64,000 nucleotides of DNA, from positions 496,001-560,000 of the forward strand of contig SMNZ01000001.1 of the NCBI GenBank assembly GCA_004353515.1, written 5' to 3'. A program made the position numbers and the translations under genes. This DNA comes from Alteromonadaceae bacterium M269 (lineage in GTDB: Bacteria > Pseudomonadota > Gammaproteobacteria > Enterobacterales > Alteromonadaceae). Shown piece after piece: positions 33,860 to 42,799 of the stretch (the stretch's first letter is position 1; every line of letters begins with the position of its first letter). A model generated the notes under the pieces. It made no database searches, had not been told where the DNA came from, and saw nothing but the letters and a program-made list of their open reading frames with translations.

Positions 33860-34384
33860 ATGCCATTACCTTTAGTTTGGTTAGGAGCTGGGCTAACTGC
33901 CATTTATGCTGCTAACAAGTTGTCAGAAAAGGCGCAAAAGTACCAAGGTGAAGTACAACACTTTCCGGGTGAAAGCGATGTTTATGTTGAGCCTGCTGAT
34001 GGTGCAATTATCTGCTGCGGTGTCTATGAGTTTTTTGATCACAGTGGCATTTTTGTTGAAGACAGTGTCATAGAACTGCATGGTAGTGGTCTTATCAAAA
34101 GTGTTTCCTATGATCGATTTTTAGGCGATCGTAGCGGCGAAAAAGCCTTTGTCGCCTGCGATGCGCAATACCGTCCTTTGTGTGATCCCGATATTGTTCA
34201 TAAAGCAGTTTCCAGGCTTTATGAATATAGCGAATATGACTTAATCAATAATAATTGCCATAAATTTGTGTGGGATTGCTTATCTCCTTATGGTGAGCGG
34301 GTGACAACTTTCGCCGACCTGAATCGAGTATTATCTAATTACTTTGGTAGTGCCATTCACTGGCAGCCAGTTCGACGGTTTTAA
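33860..34384 (+). CDS. LRAT-like (NlpC/P60 superfamily) protein
   Basis: The 174-residue protein has the permuted papain-like triad of LRAT domains: His61 (FFDHSGIFVED), His74 (IELHGSG) and Cys133 in the NNNCHKFVWDC motif, which is the LRAT signature (NCxHFV). LRAT-type enzymes are acyltransferases or lipases on lipids or proteins; the bacterial role is unknown. A short hydrophobic stretch (residues 3-19) at the N-terminus may anchor it in the membrane. It is divergent from alaA. Confidence 0.75.
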   Translation: MPLPLVWLGAGLTAIYAANKLSEKAQKYQGEVQHFPGESDVYVEPADGAIICCGVYEFFDHSGIFVEDSVIELHGSGLIKSVSYDRFLGDRSGEKAFVACDAQYRPLCDPDIVHKAVSRLYEYSEYDLINNNCHKFVWDCLSPYGERVTTFADLNRVLSNYFGSAIHWQPVRRF

Positions 34385-34754
34385 ACCTAAGTTAACGTTC
34401 TTTTCGTTAGGCGGCCTAGCCATAGTTTGGTGTGAGGTTGATGGACTTTCTTCCCACATCAAATAGTTATTCATTCCAATATCAGTATCTTTCTGGGCAA
34501 AAACTTGGCATTTAATGTCTTTCAATAGTCGGAAATTTATGCAAGATTAATAGAGCCTGTATATCTTTTACGCATGGATTTGTTCTAAACAAGCACCATT
34601 ATGACGAATCTAAACAGCATACAACTCGCTGCAAAACATACGTAAAAGATAAAAAGGTCTTATGCATGGACGCAGAACATGTTCAATATTGATATCAATC
34701 AAAACTTATGAAGAGTTTTTAGCAATGTTTTATTCATTGCATATACTGTAACTG
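34385..34754. other. Long 5' region upstream of the DUF2189 gene
   Basis: No gene is visible. TATCTTTTACG (34562-34572) and CGTAAAAGATA (34641-34651) are a perfect 11-base inverted repeat 68 bases apart. The region leads into the structured leader at 34755-34820 and could be part of a long untranslated leader or a binding region. Confidence 0.35.
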
Positions 34755-34820
34755 AGGTGTTTTCCATGAGTTATATATTCGATAACGAAGGAAAACACCT
34801 AAAGCTCTAGTAAAGAGCTT
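34755..34820 (+). promoter_or_regulatory. Structured leader: two perfect hairpins
   Basis: AGGTGTTTTCC (34755-34765) pairs perfectly with GGAAAACACCT (34790-34800) across 24 bases. A second hairpin follows, AAGCTC/GAGCTT at 34802-34820. The first stem covers most of the GAGGTG in front of a 14-codon ORF, so it could control its translation. It ends 26 bases before the DUF2189 start. A function as attenuator or translation switch is inferred. Confidence 0.5.
34766..34810 (+). CDS. Possible 14-residue leader peptide
   Basis: ATG at 34766 opens MSYIFDNEGKHLKL and ends at TAG 34808-34810. GAGGTG lies 6-11 bases before the ATG. The coding part runs through the loop and 3' arm of the first hairpin, and ribosomes stopping at TAG would touch the second hairpin. 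No run of a single regulatory amino acid is present, so this could be chance. Confidence 0.3.
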   Translation: MSYIFDNEGKHLKL

Positions 34821-34846
34821 ACTATCATCTAAGTTTAGGAGTGTGT

Positions 34847-35641
34847 ATGTCTGAATCGTTCAAAGAAGAGCAACATAACGCCATAATCGATAGTGGCATA
34901 GCCCGCGTTATTCCTTGTAAAAAGCTCGATCCTGGAGACCCATTTAAGTGGCTCGCGCTTGGATTAAAGGATCTCGCAACTGCACCCGGTCTTACTATTT
35001 TCTACGGTATCATTTTTGCCGCCATTCCCTGGTTTATCGTCTATCTTGTTGAGCTCACAGGATGGCATTTAGTCATTATGCCTGCCATCGTTTGTTTTAT
35101 GTTGATTGGCCCATTTTTAGCAGCTGGTCTTTATGATTTGAGCTGGGAATTAGAGAAAGGACATAAACCGACTATTTGGCATAGTGTTAAGGCAATAAAG
35201 AGAAATGCGGTTAATGAGTGGGGATTTGGCATTCTGCTACTCGTTTTAATGATTTTCTGGTTACGCGTAGCGTCTCTGATACATGCATTGTACCCACCTT
35301 ATTTAGATGATAGTTTATCTAACCTCTTGCCATTCCTGGCCTTGGGGACTGTTGTTGGTGCAGGCTTCACACTATTGGTTTTCTTCTTAAGTGCATTTAC
35401 TCAACCTATCCTGATGGAAAGGAGAGTTGATTTAGCAACAGCTGTATTAACCAGTATGAACGCGGTTTGGAGCAATAAGCTTCCGATGCTCATATGGGCG
35501 GGAATCATTGCGTTTTCGGTTGGTATTGGTTTCGTTACTTATTTTGTAAGTTTCGTATTTCTGATGCCGCTTATTGGTTATGCAACTTGGCACGGCTATA
35601 TAGATTGTATTGAAACCAAACGTGAAAGACATTTTGAATAA
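34847..35641 (+). CDS. DUF2189 integral membrane protein
   Basis: The 264-residue protein has the DUF2189 opening (DPFKWLALGLKDLATAPGLTIFYG) and six hydrophobic segments in two groups of three. ATG 34847 has AGGAG six bases upstream and is preferred over GTG 34841. Function is unknown; some relatives are found near cytochrome oxidase genes, but not here. It is preceded by a structured leader and followed by a terminator, so it is its own transcription unit. Confidence 0.82.
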   Translation: MSESFKEEQHNAIIDSGIARVIPCKKLDPGDPFKWLALGLKDLATAPGLTIFYGIIFAAIPWFIVYLVELTGWHLVIMPAIVCFMLIGPFLAAGLYDLSWELEKGHKPTIWHSVKAIKRNAVNEWGFGILLLVLMIFWLRVASLIHALYPPYLDDSLSNLLPFLALGTVVGAGFTLLVFFLSAFTQPILMERRVDLATAVLTSMNAVWSNKLPMLIWAGIIAFSVGIGFVTYFVSFVFLMPLIGYATWHGYIDCIETKRERHFE

Positions 35642-35662
35642 TTAGCTCGTTAGTATTTTTTG

Positions 35663-35692
35663 AAAAGTCGCCTTAAAAAGGGCGGCTTTTTT
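35663..35692 (+). terminator. Rho-independent terminator after the DUF2189 gene
   Basis: AAAAGTCGCC and GGCGGCTTTT form a 10-base stem (one G-T type mismatch) with an A-rich loop, followed directly by TTTTTT. It separates the DUF2189 gene from the ABC transporter operon. Confidence 0.75.
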
Positions 35693-35731
35693 GCTATAGT
35701 CGCTCCATTGTTATTTCAGCCTGTTTAGGGA

Positions 35732-36457
35732 TTGATTATTTCCTCATCAAACGAAGTCAAGCCGGACTATACAATAGAGATTAAAGACCTCCAGTTTGAC
35801 TACACCAAGAACGACCAAACACCTCTTATTGATATACCGGATTGGACCGTAAAGTCTGGGGAGCATGTATTTTTGTATGGTGCGTCTGGTAGTGGGAAGA
35901 GTACCTTTTTAAACTTGCTAGGTGGTATCCTGAAAGCTCAGAAAGGAACAATTGATATCATTGGACAAACATTTAGTTCAATGAGTCAATCCAAGAGAGA
36001 TAAATTCAGGGCAAAGCACATTGGTGTTGTTTTTCAGCAATTTAACCTTATTCCTTATCTTTCCATTTTAGAAAACCTATCCTTGGTTCGTCAAAAAGCA
36101 AGTCGCGAGTCAAAAACACAATTCAAAGAGAGAGTCGATATCTTAATGACTCGACTTTATTTGCCAACTTCGGCTTTGCATGAACGTGCAGATAGATTAA
36201 GCGTTGGGCAACGTCAGCGAGTCGCTATTATGCGTGCGTTGATTAATATGCCTGAGCTTATTATTGCTGATGAACCGACTTCATCCTTGGATTCTGATAG
36301 CCGAGATGCATTTATGAAGTTATTGATTGATTTATGTTCTGAGCATAACTCGACATTAGTGTTTGTTAGCCACGATCAATCTCTCAAACATTACTTTAAA
36401 AATCACTTAAATATTAACGAATTGAATCGTTCCACTAAGGTGTCTCATGCTGTTTAA
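35732..36457 (+). CDS. ABC transporter ATP-binding protein (LolD/MacB type)
   Basis: The 241-residue ATPase has Walker A at 50-57 (GASGSGKS), the Q-loop in VFQQFNLIPYL, signature LSVGQRQRVA near 156 and Walker B LIIADEP near 177. The FQQFNLIPYLSILENL region groups it with LolD/MacB/FtsE-like ATPases that work with FtsX-type permeases. The start is probably TTG 35732 behind TTTAGGGA, a weakly supported choice. It overlaps the permease gene by 11 bases. Confidence 0.87.
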   Translation: MIISSSNEVKPDYTIEIKDLQFDYTKNDQTPLIDIPDWTVKSGEHVFLYGASGSGKSTFLNLLGGILKAQKGTIDIIGQTFSSMSQSKRDKFRAKHIGVVFQQFNLIPYLSILENLSLVRQKASRESKTQFKERVDILMTRLYLPTSALHERADRLSVGQRQRVAIMRALINMPELIIADEPTSSLDSDSRDAFMKLLIDLCSEHNSTLVFVSHDQSLKHYFKNHLNINELNRSTKVSHAV

Positions 36458-37664
36458 GTTAGCATGGAAGAGCTTGTTACACAGAAAAGTCACCGTTTTT
36501 CTGACAGTGCTTTCTATTGCTGCGAGTGTTTTTGTTTTGTTGGGCGTGGATAGCCTTAAACAGCAGGCGAGAACCAGTTTTACACGATCGGTTTCCGGTG
36601 TCGATTTGATCGTAGGCCCAAGAACAGGCCAGCTTAACCTGCTGCTGTACTCTGTTTTTCGTATTGGTAATCCAACCAATAATGTCTCTTGGGATAGTTA
36701 CCAAGAAATTATCCAGCATCCCACGGTGAGTTGGTCTATTCCCATTGCATTAGGGGACTCATTAGAAGGTTATAGAGTTGTTGGTACATCCGAAGATTAT
36801 TTTAAACATTTTAAATATGGCAACAAGACACCTTTGTCTTTTAAACAAGGGCAAGCGTTTTCTGGTGATGATGAAGTTGTTTTGGGTGCTCAAGTAGCCA
36901 AAGCTTTAGGTTATAAATTGGGCGATGAAATAGCGTTATCGCACGGTGTTGGCCGAACTAGCTTTAAAAAACATAATCAACATCTATTCCACGTAATTGG
37001 TATTTTAGAGAACACAGGTACGCCTATTGATCAAACGGTTCACGTATCTCTTGAAGGGCTTACCGAAGCACACCATGAAGTAGGGGAGGAGCATGCAGAT
37101 GAAGATCATGAACACGAGGAGATTGAGATTTCCGCATTCTTCTTAGGATTAAACTCAAGAATTGCTGCGCTTCAGCAAGTTCGTCGAGTCAATGAATTTA
37201 CTCCAGCACCACTGATGGCAATTCTGCCTGGCGTTGCGTTAGCAGAGTTATGGCGTTTAATTGGAACTTTTGAGAAGCTACTTCTTGTTATTGGATGGTT
37301 GATATTAGCATCATCGCTCATTGGCTTATGCACCATGTTATTAGCGTCGATGCAGCAGCGCATCCAAGAACTCGCGATTTTGCGAGCTATAGGTTTTGGA
37401 CCTTTTGTCATCGCTACTTTGGTGTGCACTGAAGCGCTAATAATGACAGGGACGGGGATACTCATAGCTTTGGTGTTGCTCAGTATGAGCATGTATGCGA
37501 TGAAAGATTTTGTTTTGGAAAACTACGGCATTTATCTTGAAGTATTCGAACTATCTAATGCCAGTATCCTATTGATAATCACTATATTGATAAGTTCGCT
37601 ACTTATCAGCTTTTTGCCAGCAAGTGTGGCCTATCGAAAATCTCTCGAAAGAGGGCTTTCCTAG
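36447..37664 (+). CDS. FtsX-type ABC transporter permease with a His-rich loop
   Basis: The 405-residue permease has one N-terminal membrane segment (18-36), a periplasmic domain of about 220 residues and three C-terminal segments (from 265, 315 and 370), the MacB/LolC layout with FtsX motifs (LASMQQRIQELAILRAIGFGP). A loop at 209-226 is rich in His, Glu and Asp (HHEVGEEHADEDHEHEE), suggesting metal binding, possibly zinc. It is cotranscribed with the ATPase. The substrate (metal-linked or lipoprotein-type) is not determinable; no periplasmic partner gene follows. Confidence 0.85.
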   Translation: MLFKLAWKSLLHRKVTVFLTVLSIAASVFVLLGVDSLKQQARTSFTRSVSGVDLIVGPRTGQLNLLLYSVFRIGNPTNNVSWDSYQEIIQHPTVSWSIPIALGDSLEGYRVVGTSEDYFKHFKYGNKTPLSFKQGQAFSGDDEVVLGAQVAKALGYKLGDEIALSHGVGRTSFKKHNQHLFHVIGILENTGTPIDQTVHVSLEGLTEAHHEVGEEHADEDHEHEEIEISAFFLGLNSRIAALQQVRRVNEFTPAPLMAILPGVALAELWRLIGTFEKLLLVIGWLILASSLIGLCTMLLASMQQRIQELAILRAIGFGPFVIATLVCTEALIMTGTGILIALVLLSMSMYAMKDFVLENYGIYLEVFELSNASILLIITILISSLLISFLPASVAYRKSLERGLS

Positions 37665-37795
37665 GGTCTATTGACCGTTGTTGTATAGATTTGTTCTAAA
37701 TAAAGGCTTTTTGATTGAGGCGTGGACTTGAAGGCTGATAAATATCAGTCAAAAGTACGCAACAAAGATCAACATCCCCTAAGTCTAAATGAATC

Positions 37796-38245
37796 TTAAT
37801 GGCTGCTATTATGCTTAAGTCGGGATAGCTCAGTGAGTAGCTCGTGTTCTTTGATTTTTAACGTACCGAGCTCGAATGTTATTTCACTTTGACGCTTTTT
37901 CATTTCTTCGTAACTGGCGTAGCTCTTTTCCATTGGTTGAGGTTCAATGTGCTCTTTAGTCGATTCCCATTGAATAAAGTCTTTGTTTCCTAAATATTCC
38001 TCATCTCCATAGATGGCTGGCCCCGTTGGTTTATGCTCAGGGGTTTTATCAAACTCGATTGTAGGAGGGTTTTGTTTATCGAGTATCGCTAACTTATCGG
38101 CGAATTTATCAAGAGCAGGGCGTCTAACGTTCAGGCCCAACTCAACGCACTCATCATAGGTTTTATCATACTGATGGTAATCGTTCTTTCGAATTAAACG
38201 CTTAACAACTTCTAATTTCTCGACGCGCAGCTTTTTATCATACAT
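37796..38245 (-). CDS. Hypothetical protein with C-terminal coiled coil
   Basis: The 149-residue protein has a helical, Tyr/Asp-rich N-terminus (VVKRLIRKNDYHQYDKTYDE), a Pro-rich middle (FDKTPEHKPTGPAIYGDEEYLG) and a C-terminal coiled coil (MKKRQSEITFELGTLKIKEHELLTELSRLK, residues 115-145). No signal peptide. I do not recognise the family. Frame length and codon use support a real gene. Confidence 0.55.
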   Translation of the reverse strand: MYDKKLRVEKLEVVKRLIRKNDYHQYDKTYDECVELGLNVRRPALDKFADKLAILDKQNPPTIEFDKTPEHKPTGPAIYGDEEYLGNKDFIQWESTKEHIEPQPMEKSYASYEEMKKRQSEITFELGTLKIKEHELLTELSRLKHNSSH

Positions 38246-38404
38246 ATTTCGTATTTCTTTATTGTTCTAACACTGTATGTCGTACTTAGGCAGAGGTATT
38301 GAATACATGCCTCAGTCACAAGTTGATTAGTAGATCACAGCGATAGGTCAAAATCAATACAATGGTCAAGAACTACACCTAAATATTAGCTATTTGTTAG
38401 ATTT

Positions 38405-39022
38405 TCACTCTGCATAGCCCCAAGGTGTTGGTGGTTTGGGAGCTTCTTTATCCAAGTCAAAGTCGACTCTAAACTCACGGCCCTGTCTAACAAGTCGATA
38501 GGTGAATTGGTTCGGATAAATAAAAATTTGCCATGTATTGCCAATCGATTGAGGCAAGCCTTGAGCAACAAACATATTTTTAGAATATTGGTCTGCAGGA
38601 AAAGATTGCACCTGAGACCAACCGTCATCGAGCGTATGTCCACCGTACATAGTGACAGGATCATCTGTTCCATCTTCTTTTCTATGGTCGTGCTTAAGAC
38701 TCAAGCCTGAGCCTGTTTTAGTAATAATCCAGGTTCTTGATGCATTGTTTCCAATATGAAAAGGAATTTGAATTTGAGAATCTGTGCAGCGGCGGATATG
38801 CATGATGAGCTTTCGATCTCCGAAGCCAGTACCTGAAGGACTATCAACAGAAACCTTGCCTTCAAAAGCTTTTCCGCAGTGTTGACGAATAGCGTTAAAG
38901 AAATTGTCATGGCTCTGAGTTGAAACAAGTGGAGCCTCTTTTGTCACAGAGGCAAAGGTTTTACCTAAAAATAGAGTGAAAGAGAAAAGGACAACTTGGC
39001 ATAAAGAAACTCGATTGGACAT
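38405..39022 (-). CDS. Secreted conserved protein of unknown function
   Basis: The 205-residue protein has an N-terminal signal peptide (about 24 residues, ending FLGKTFAS). Recognisable strings are FEGKVSVDSP, KLIMHIRRCTDSQIQIPFHIG, SRTWIITKTGSGLSLKHDHR and DPVTMYGG, which I recall from an uncharacterised secreted family in gammaproteobacteria and xanthomonads. Two cysteines (in RQHCGKAF and RRCTDS) could form a disulphide. It is divergent from rhlE. Confidence 0.65.
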   Translation of the reverse strand: MSNRVSLCQVVLFSFTLFLGKTFASVTKEAPLVSTQSHDNFFNAIRQHCGKAFEGKVSVDSPSGTGFGDRKLIMHIRRCTDSQIQIPFHIGNNASRTWIITKTGSGLSLKHDHRKEDGTDDPVTMYGGHTLDDGWSQVQSFPADQYSKNMFVAQGLPQSIGNTWQIFIYPNQFTYRLVRQGREFRVDFDLDKEAPKPPTPWGYAE

Positions 39023-39220
39023 TCAAAACCTTTGTATCAATGAACTTGTGATGCAAGGAATTTACATGACTCTCTAAAGAACGCCAATAACTGTTTGCTT
39101 AAGAAGTACAATAGAGTTTGAATCCTTCTATGAGTTACTGTAGGCTGCGCGCGCCCATTCTAGCCACCAATACCACTCACTTATTACTACTGGGTGGTAT
39201 AACTATCGAGAAAATTAACT

Positions 39221-40558
39221 ATGAGTTTTGCATCCTTAGGCTTATCAGCCTCCATTCTTGAGGCCATTGAAGAGCAAGGATATAACGCGCCTTCTCCCAT
39301 TCAGGAGCAGTCAATTCCGGTTATTCTAAAGGGAAATGATCTCATGGCGGCTGCACAAACCGGCACGGGAAAAACTGCTGCGTTTACGCTGCCTATCTTG
39401 GAAACGTTAAGCAAGAATGGGAAAGTACGCAGTAATCATGTCAGGGCATTAGTGTTAACACCTACGCGAGAGTTAGCGATTCAAGTCGGAGAGAGCGTCC
39501 AGACTTATGGTAAGAACTTACCACTGAGGTCTGCTGTTGTTTATGGCGGCGTTAAAATAAATCCGCAGATGATGGCATTGAGAAGAGGTGTTGATGTCTT
39601 GGTCGCAACACCGGGAAGGTTGCTCGACCTATTTGATAAAAACGCAGTTCGTTTTGAGCAAATAGATGTTCTCGTGTTAGATGAAGCTGATCGTATGTTG
39701 GATATGGGCTTTATTCACGACATCCGGAAAATAATCAATTTACTCCCGAAAAAGAGGCAGAACCTTTTATTCTCAGCGACCTTTTCAGATGATGTTCGTG
39801 CTTTAGCTAAAACAATAGTAAACCAACCGCTAGAAGTTTCTGTCACTCCCAGAAATACGACAGCGACAACGGTAGAACAAAGTATTATCGCCGTTGATAA
39901 AAGCAAGAAAAATGAACTCCTGAGCACTTTGATAGCGTCTGAAGAGCTAGAACAAGTTCTAGTATTTAGCCGCACAAAACATGGTGCTAATCGATTGGTG
40001 AAGAAGCTTAGTGGAAAAAACATTAGTGCTGCTGCTATCCACGGAAACAAGAGCCAAGGGGCTAGAACGAAAGCTCTGAGTGATTTTAAAAATGGAGAGA
40101 TCAGGGCTTTAGTGGCAACTGATATTGCGGCAAGAGGGTTAGATATCGACCAATTACCTCAGGTTATCAACTTTGATTTACCTAACGTGGCTGAAGATTA
40201 CGTGCATCGGATAGGAAGAACAGGGCGAGCTGGCGCTAACGGGAGAGCTATTTCTTTCGTCACAATTGAAGATATAAAACTACTGACAGATATCCAAAAT
40301 TTGATTCAAGAAATACTACCTTGTGTGGAATACCCAGGATTCGAGCCGACAGAGAAGTTCCCTGAGACAACATTGAAGAAGCCTAAACCTAAGCGTCCTA
40401 AAAAGAACAAAAAGAAAACTAGTGTTGAAGCGAACTCTTCGGGTACTCAGAAACAAACGACAGATTCAAATCGTACAAACCAGGTTAAGAAGAGACGTCG
40501 TCCAGCGACAAAGCGCTCGAGACCTGGTGAGCGAGCTAGACGACAACAATCAAGTTAA
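39221..40558 (+). CDS. rhlE: DEAD-box RNA helicase RhlE
   Basis: The 445-residue helicase has all core motifs: AQTGTGKT (Walker A), [27 protein letters not shown], and [13 protein letters not shown]. The C-terminal 75 residues are very basic (runs of [14 protein letters not shown] and [12 protein letters not shown]), typical of RhlE-like RNA-binding tails. It acts in ribosome assembly or mRNA turnover. The 5' region has an inverted repeat (ATACCAC at 39170, GTGGTAT at 39194). It ends convergently with the next gene. Confidence 0.9.
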   Translation: MSFASLGLSASILEAIEEQGYNAPSPIQEQSIPVILKGNDLMAAAQTGTGKTAAFTLPILETLSKNGKVRSNHVRALVLTPTRELAIQVGESVQTYGKNLPLRSAVVYGGVKINPQMMALRRGVDVLVATPGRLLDLFDKNAVRFEQIDVLVLDEADRMLDMGFIHDIRKIINLLPKKRQNLLFSATFSDDVRALAKTIVNQPLEVSVTPRNTTATTVEQSIIAVDKSKKNELLSTLIASEELEQVLVFSRTKHGANRLVKKLSGKNISAAAIHGNKSQGARTKALSDFKNGEIRALVATDIAARGLDIDQLPQVINFDLPNVAEDYVHRIGRTGRAGANGRAISFVTIEDIKLLTDIQNLIQEILPCVEYPGFEPTEKFPETTLKKPKPKRPKKNKKKTSVEANSSGTQKQTTDSNRTNQVKKRRRPATKRSRPGERARRQQSS

Positions 40559-40582
40559 AGTACTGAGATCACTCTTTAACTT
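40552..40582. terminator. Hairpin joining the ends of rhlE and the next gene
   Basis: AAGTTAAAG (40552-40560) pairs perfectly with CTTTAACTT (40574-40582). The stem covers both convergent stop codons. It lacks a T run, so a terminator role is only probable. Confidence 0.4.
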
Positions 40583-41237
40583 CGTAATACATTGGCTTGA
40601 GTGAACCACAAAACGCTAATTTACCAAAGAGCTCATGTTCACTGGGTGTAGCCGAGCTCGTCGTAAATTGACGAATGCAATTAACTGCCGAGTCTTGGAT
40701 CATAATATGAGAATAGCTCGGTGCAGTTTGCACTTGGTGAATAAGCATTCTTTCATCACGCTTAATATCTACTACATCGTATTTTTGACTGCGGCTGGAA
40801 GGATCTAGGTCTACCAGCTCACGTACATATATCGGTTTACTGAAGTGGATAGCGGCTTTCTCATAGGCTTTGAATCCGCCGTTATCGAAGTGTCCGAGAT
40901 AGATATCCGCGACTGTCGATACCTCTTCTTCTTGTCGCATCAGGCGTTGTAGGTTGAAAGCTTCCGTTTGAATCGTGACTAAATCTGCATCTCTAACCAG
41001 AGAAATAATACTGTTTTGATCGAAATCTACGCCGTAAACAATTTGTACGTTGTATGGTTCTTTATAGGTGAACATATTAACAGCGTATATCGTGGAACCA
41101 GCGTTAACCAAGGCCATCTTCTGAGGCCTCATGTACTTTGGATCTAGTGGGGGTGGCGCTTTTTCCTCTTCATCATCTTGTGCATAGGTGAATACGCTAG
41201 TTAATAGTATTGATAAAGTCAGTAGTTTTTTTAGCAT
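40569..41237 (-). CDS. Secreted protein of unknown function
   Basis: The 222-residue product starts MLKKLLTLSILLTSVFTYAQ, a clear signal peptide, and has a short acidic/Pro segment (DDEEEKAPPPLDPKYMRPQK) after cleavage. The rest looks like an alpha/beta domain (YNVQIVYGVDFDQNSIISLV, IYVRELVDLDP); two cysteines occur near the end (AVNCIRQF, FCGSLKP). I do not recognise a family. An ATG at 41255 is an alternative start. Confidence 0.55.
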   Translation of the reverse strand: MLKKLLTLSILLTSVFTYAQDDEEEKAPPPLDPKYMRPQKMALVNAGSTIYAVNMFTYKEPYNVQIVYGVDFDQNSIISLVRDADLVTIQTEAFNLQRLMRQEEEVSTVADIYLGHFDNGGFKAYEKAAIHFSKPIYVRELVDLDPSSRSQKYDVVDIKRDERMLIHQVQTAPSYSHIMIQDSAVNCIRQFTTSSATPSEHELFGKLAFCGSLKPMYYEVKE

Positions 41238-41357
41238 GGGAAAATTCAGTACCATTGTAAGATAAAGTGAATATTACAGAACGAGCAGGGCCACTCAATA
41301 GCTAGCTTGTTCTCTTTAGTTGTATTTTTATTAAAACTTAGTTCAGATTAATGCGTC

Positions 41358-42566
41358 TTACCAACCCAAAATTCTATTCCAAACTTCGTGGGAATCACTA
41401 TCTTTATCAATAACTTGGTAATTTAAGTGCATTCCCGCCGTAGCACAGGCGTGATTAGGTAATATTCTGAGTTTGGTACCGACCTTTATTGACGACATAT
41501 CATAACCATCAGTGCTAACGATAATGCCGTGTTCCTGGTTTGCTCCATCAACATATAATGAGTCGATGACGTGACCATCAAAATCACACACAAGCCCATA
41601 GCCGCAGTCTCTTTGTTGAGAGCTAGTGCCTCTATCTCGAGACAATGCCATCCAACCCGCATCTATAAGTAGCCAGTTTTTTTCAGCATTGTAACCAATC
41701 ACTGTAGTAACAACCGAGAGAGCTATTTCAGATATTTCACAAACCCCGATGCCAGCCATCACAAGATCGAAGAATGGGAAAACGCCAGCTCGAACCTCGG
41801 TAATTCCGGTTAGATCTGCATAGGAGAGAGCGGTTGGTGTTGATCCTATGCTTGTATAGGGGCAAGGAATACCAGCATCTTTAAGTCTTGAGGCAGCAAA
41901 GATAACGGAATTTTTCTCTTCGTTAGCTGCTTTTAATAGTTGGTCGGGTGTAGAGCAAGCGTAAGATCCACCAGCATGGGTTAAAACTCCTCTGATTGTG
42001 ACATCACCTTTATACAAGATATTCGCAACCTCAAGTAAATCAGAGGATTCAGGCTTGATACCTGCTCGATGATTGTCGCAGTCTATTTCTATCCAAACGG
42101 GTATATCGCAATTGTTATCCTTACAAAAGCTGCTGACTGCTGCGGCTTGTGACATGCTGTCGAGTAGGATTGATAGGTTCGTTCCTTTACTGATCAACGA
42201 TTTAACTCGGGGCAGTTTTTGCGGTGCTATGCCTACCGCATAGGTCAAATTCTTGTATCCGTCTTCCGCAAGAGCTTCAGCTTCTTTCAACGTTGATACG
42301 GTAATAGGAGATGCCTTGTCTTGATAAAGGTATGGAGCACCTTCTAACGATTTTAATGTCTTAAAATGCGTTCTGAGTTCAACCTTATGTCCTTCAATTT
42401 TCTCCTTCATCCTACGGATGTTTCTCAAAAACTGAGGTTTATCAACATATAAAAATGGGGTATCCAGTTGGGCTAAAGCGATATCGATTTTGTGCACTGC
42501 TATTTCCGTTGTAAACACTTCAATGAGTACATGACTATGCATCAAGTCACAATTAAAAACATCCAC
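41358..42566 (-). CDS. DSD1 / D-threonine aldolase-type PLP enzyme
   Basis: The 402-residue protein belongs to the fold-type III (alanine racemase-like) D-serine dehydratase / D-threonine aldolase group. The PLP lysine is Lys69 in RTHFKTLKS, and the zinc pair of the family is His372/Cys374 in LPNHACATAG. Other motifs are DTPFLYVDKPQF, HAGGSYA and RAGVFPFFDL. It would cleave or dehydrate a D-beta-hydroxy amino acid; the exact substrate is unknown. The N-terminus is uncertain: the first 25-30 residues may not be translated. It is a stand-alone gene. Confidence 0.8.
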   Translation of the reverse strand: MDVFNCDLMHSHVLIEVFTTEIAVHKIDIALAQLDTPFLYVDKPQFLRNIRRMKEKIEGHKVELRTHFKTLKSLEGAPYLYQDKASPITVSTLKEAEALAEDGYKNLTYAVGIAPQKLPRVKSLISKGTNLSILLDSMSQAAAVSSFCKDNNCDIPVWIEIDCDNHRAGIKPESSDLLEVANILYKGDVTIRGVLTHAGGSYACSTPDQLLKAANEEKNSVIFAASRLKDAGIPCPYTSIGSTPTALSYADLTGITEVRAGVFPFFDLVMAGIGVCEISEIALSVVTTVIGYNAEKNWLLIDAGWMALSRDRGTSSQQRDCGYGLVCDFDGHVIDSLYVDGANQEHGIIVSTDGYDMSSIKVGTKLRILPNHACATAGMHLNYQVIDKDSDSHEVWNRILGW

Positions 42567-42799
42567 AGGGTCGAAAAATAGAAAAATATTTTGGTTGAAT
42601 ATTTAACCAATCTGGCCTTGTTAGCTAAAGTACCTGTACCTCAGGTATTTAAAGGCATTCAGGGTAATTATAGTTCGCTTTTTGACCACTCAAAAAACGC
42701 TAACATATTAATTTAATTGAAATTTAACATTAATGTAATCTTAGGTACAGCCGTAACACTTATAGTTCAATTCCTTAACCAACACACTGGAGAACAAAA

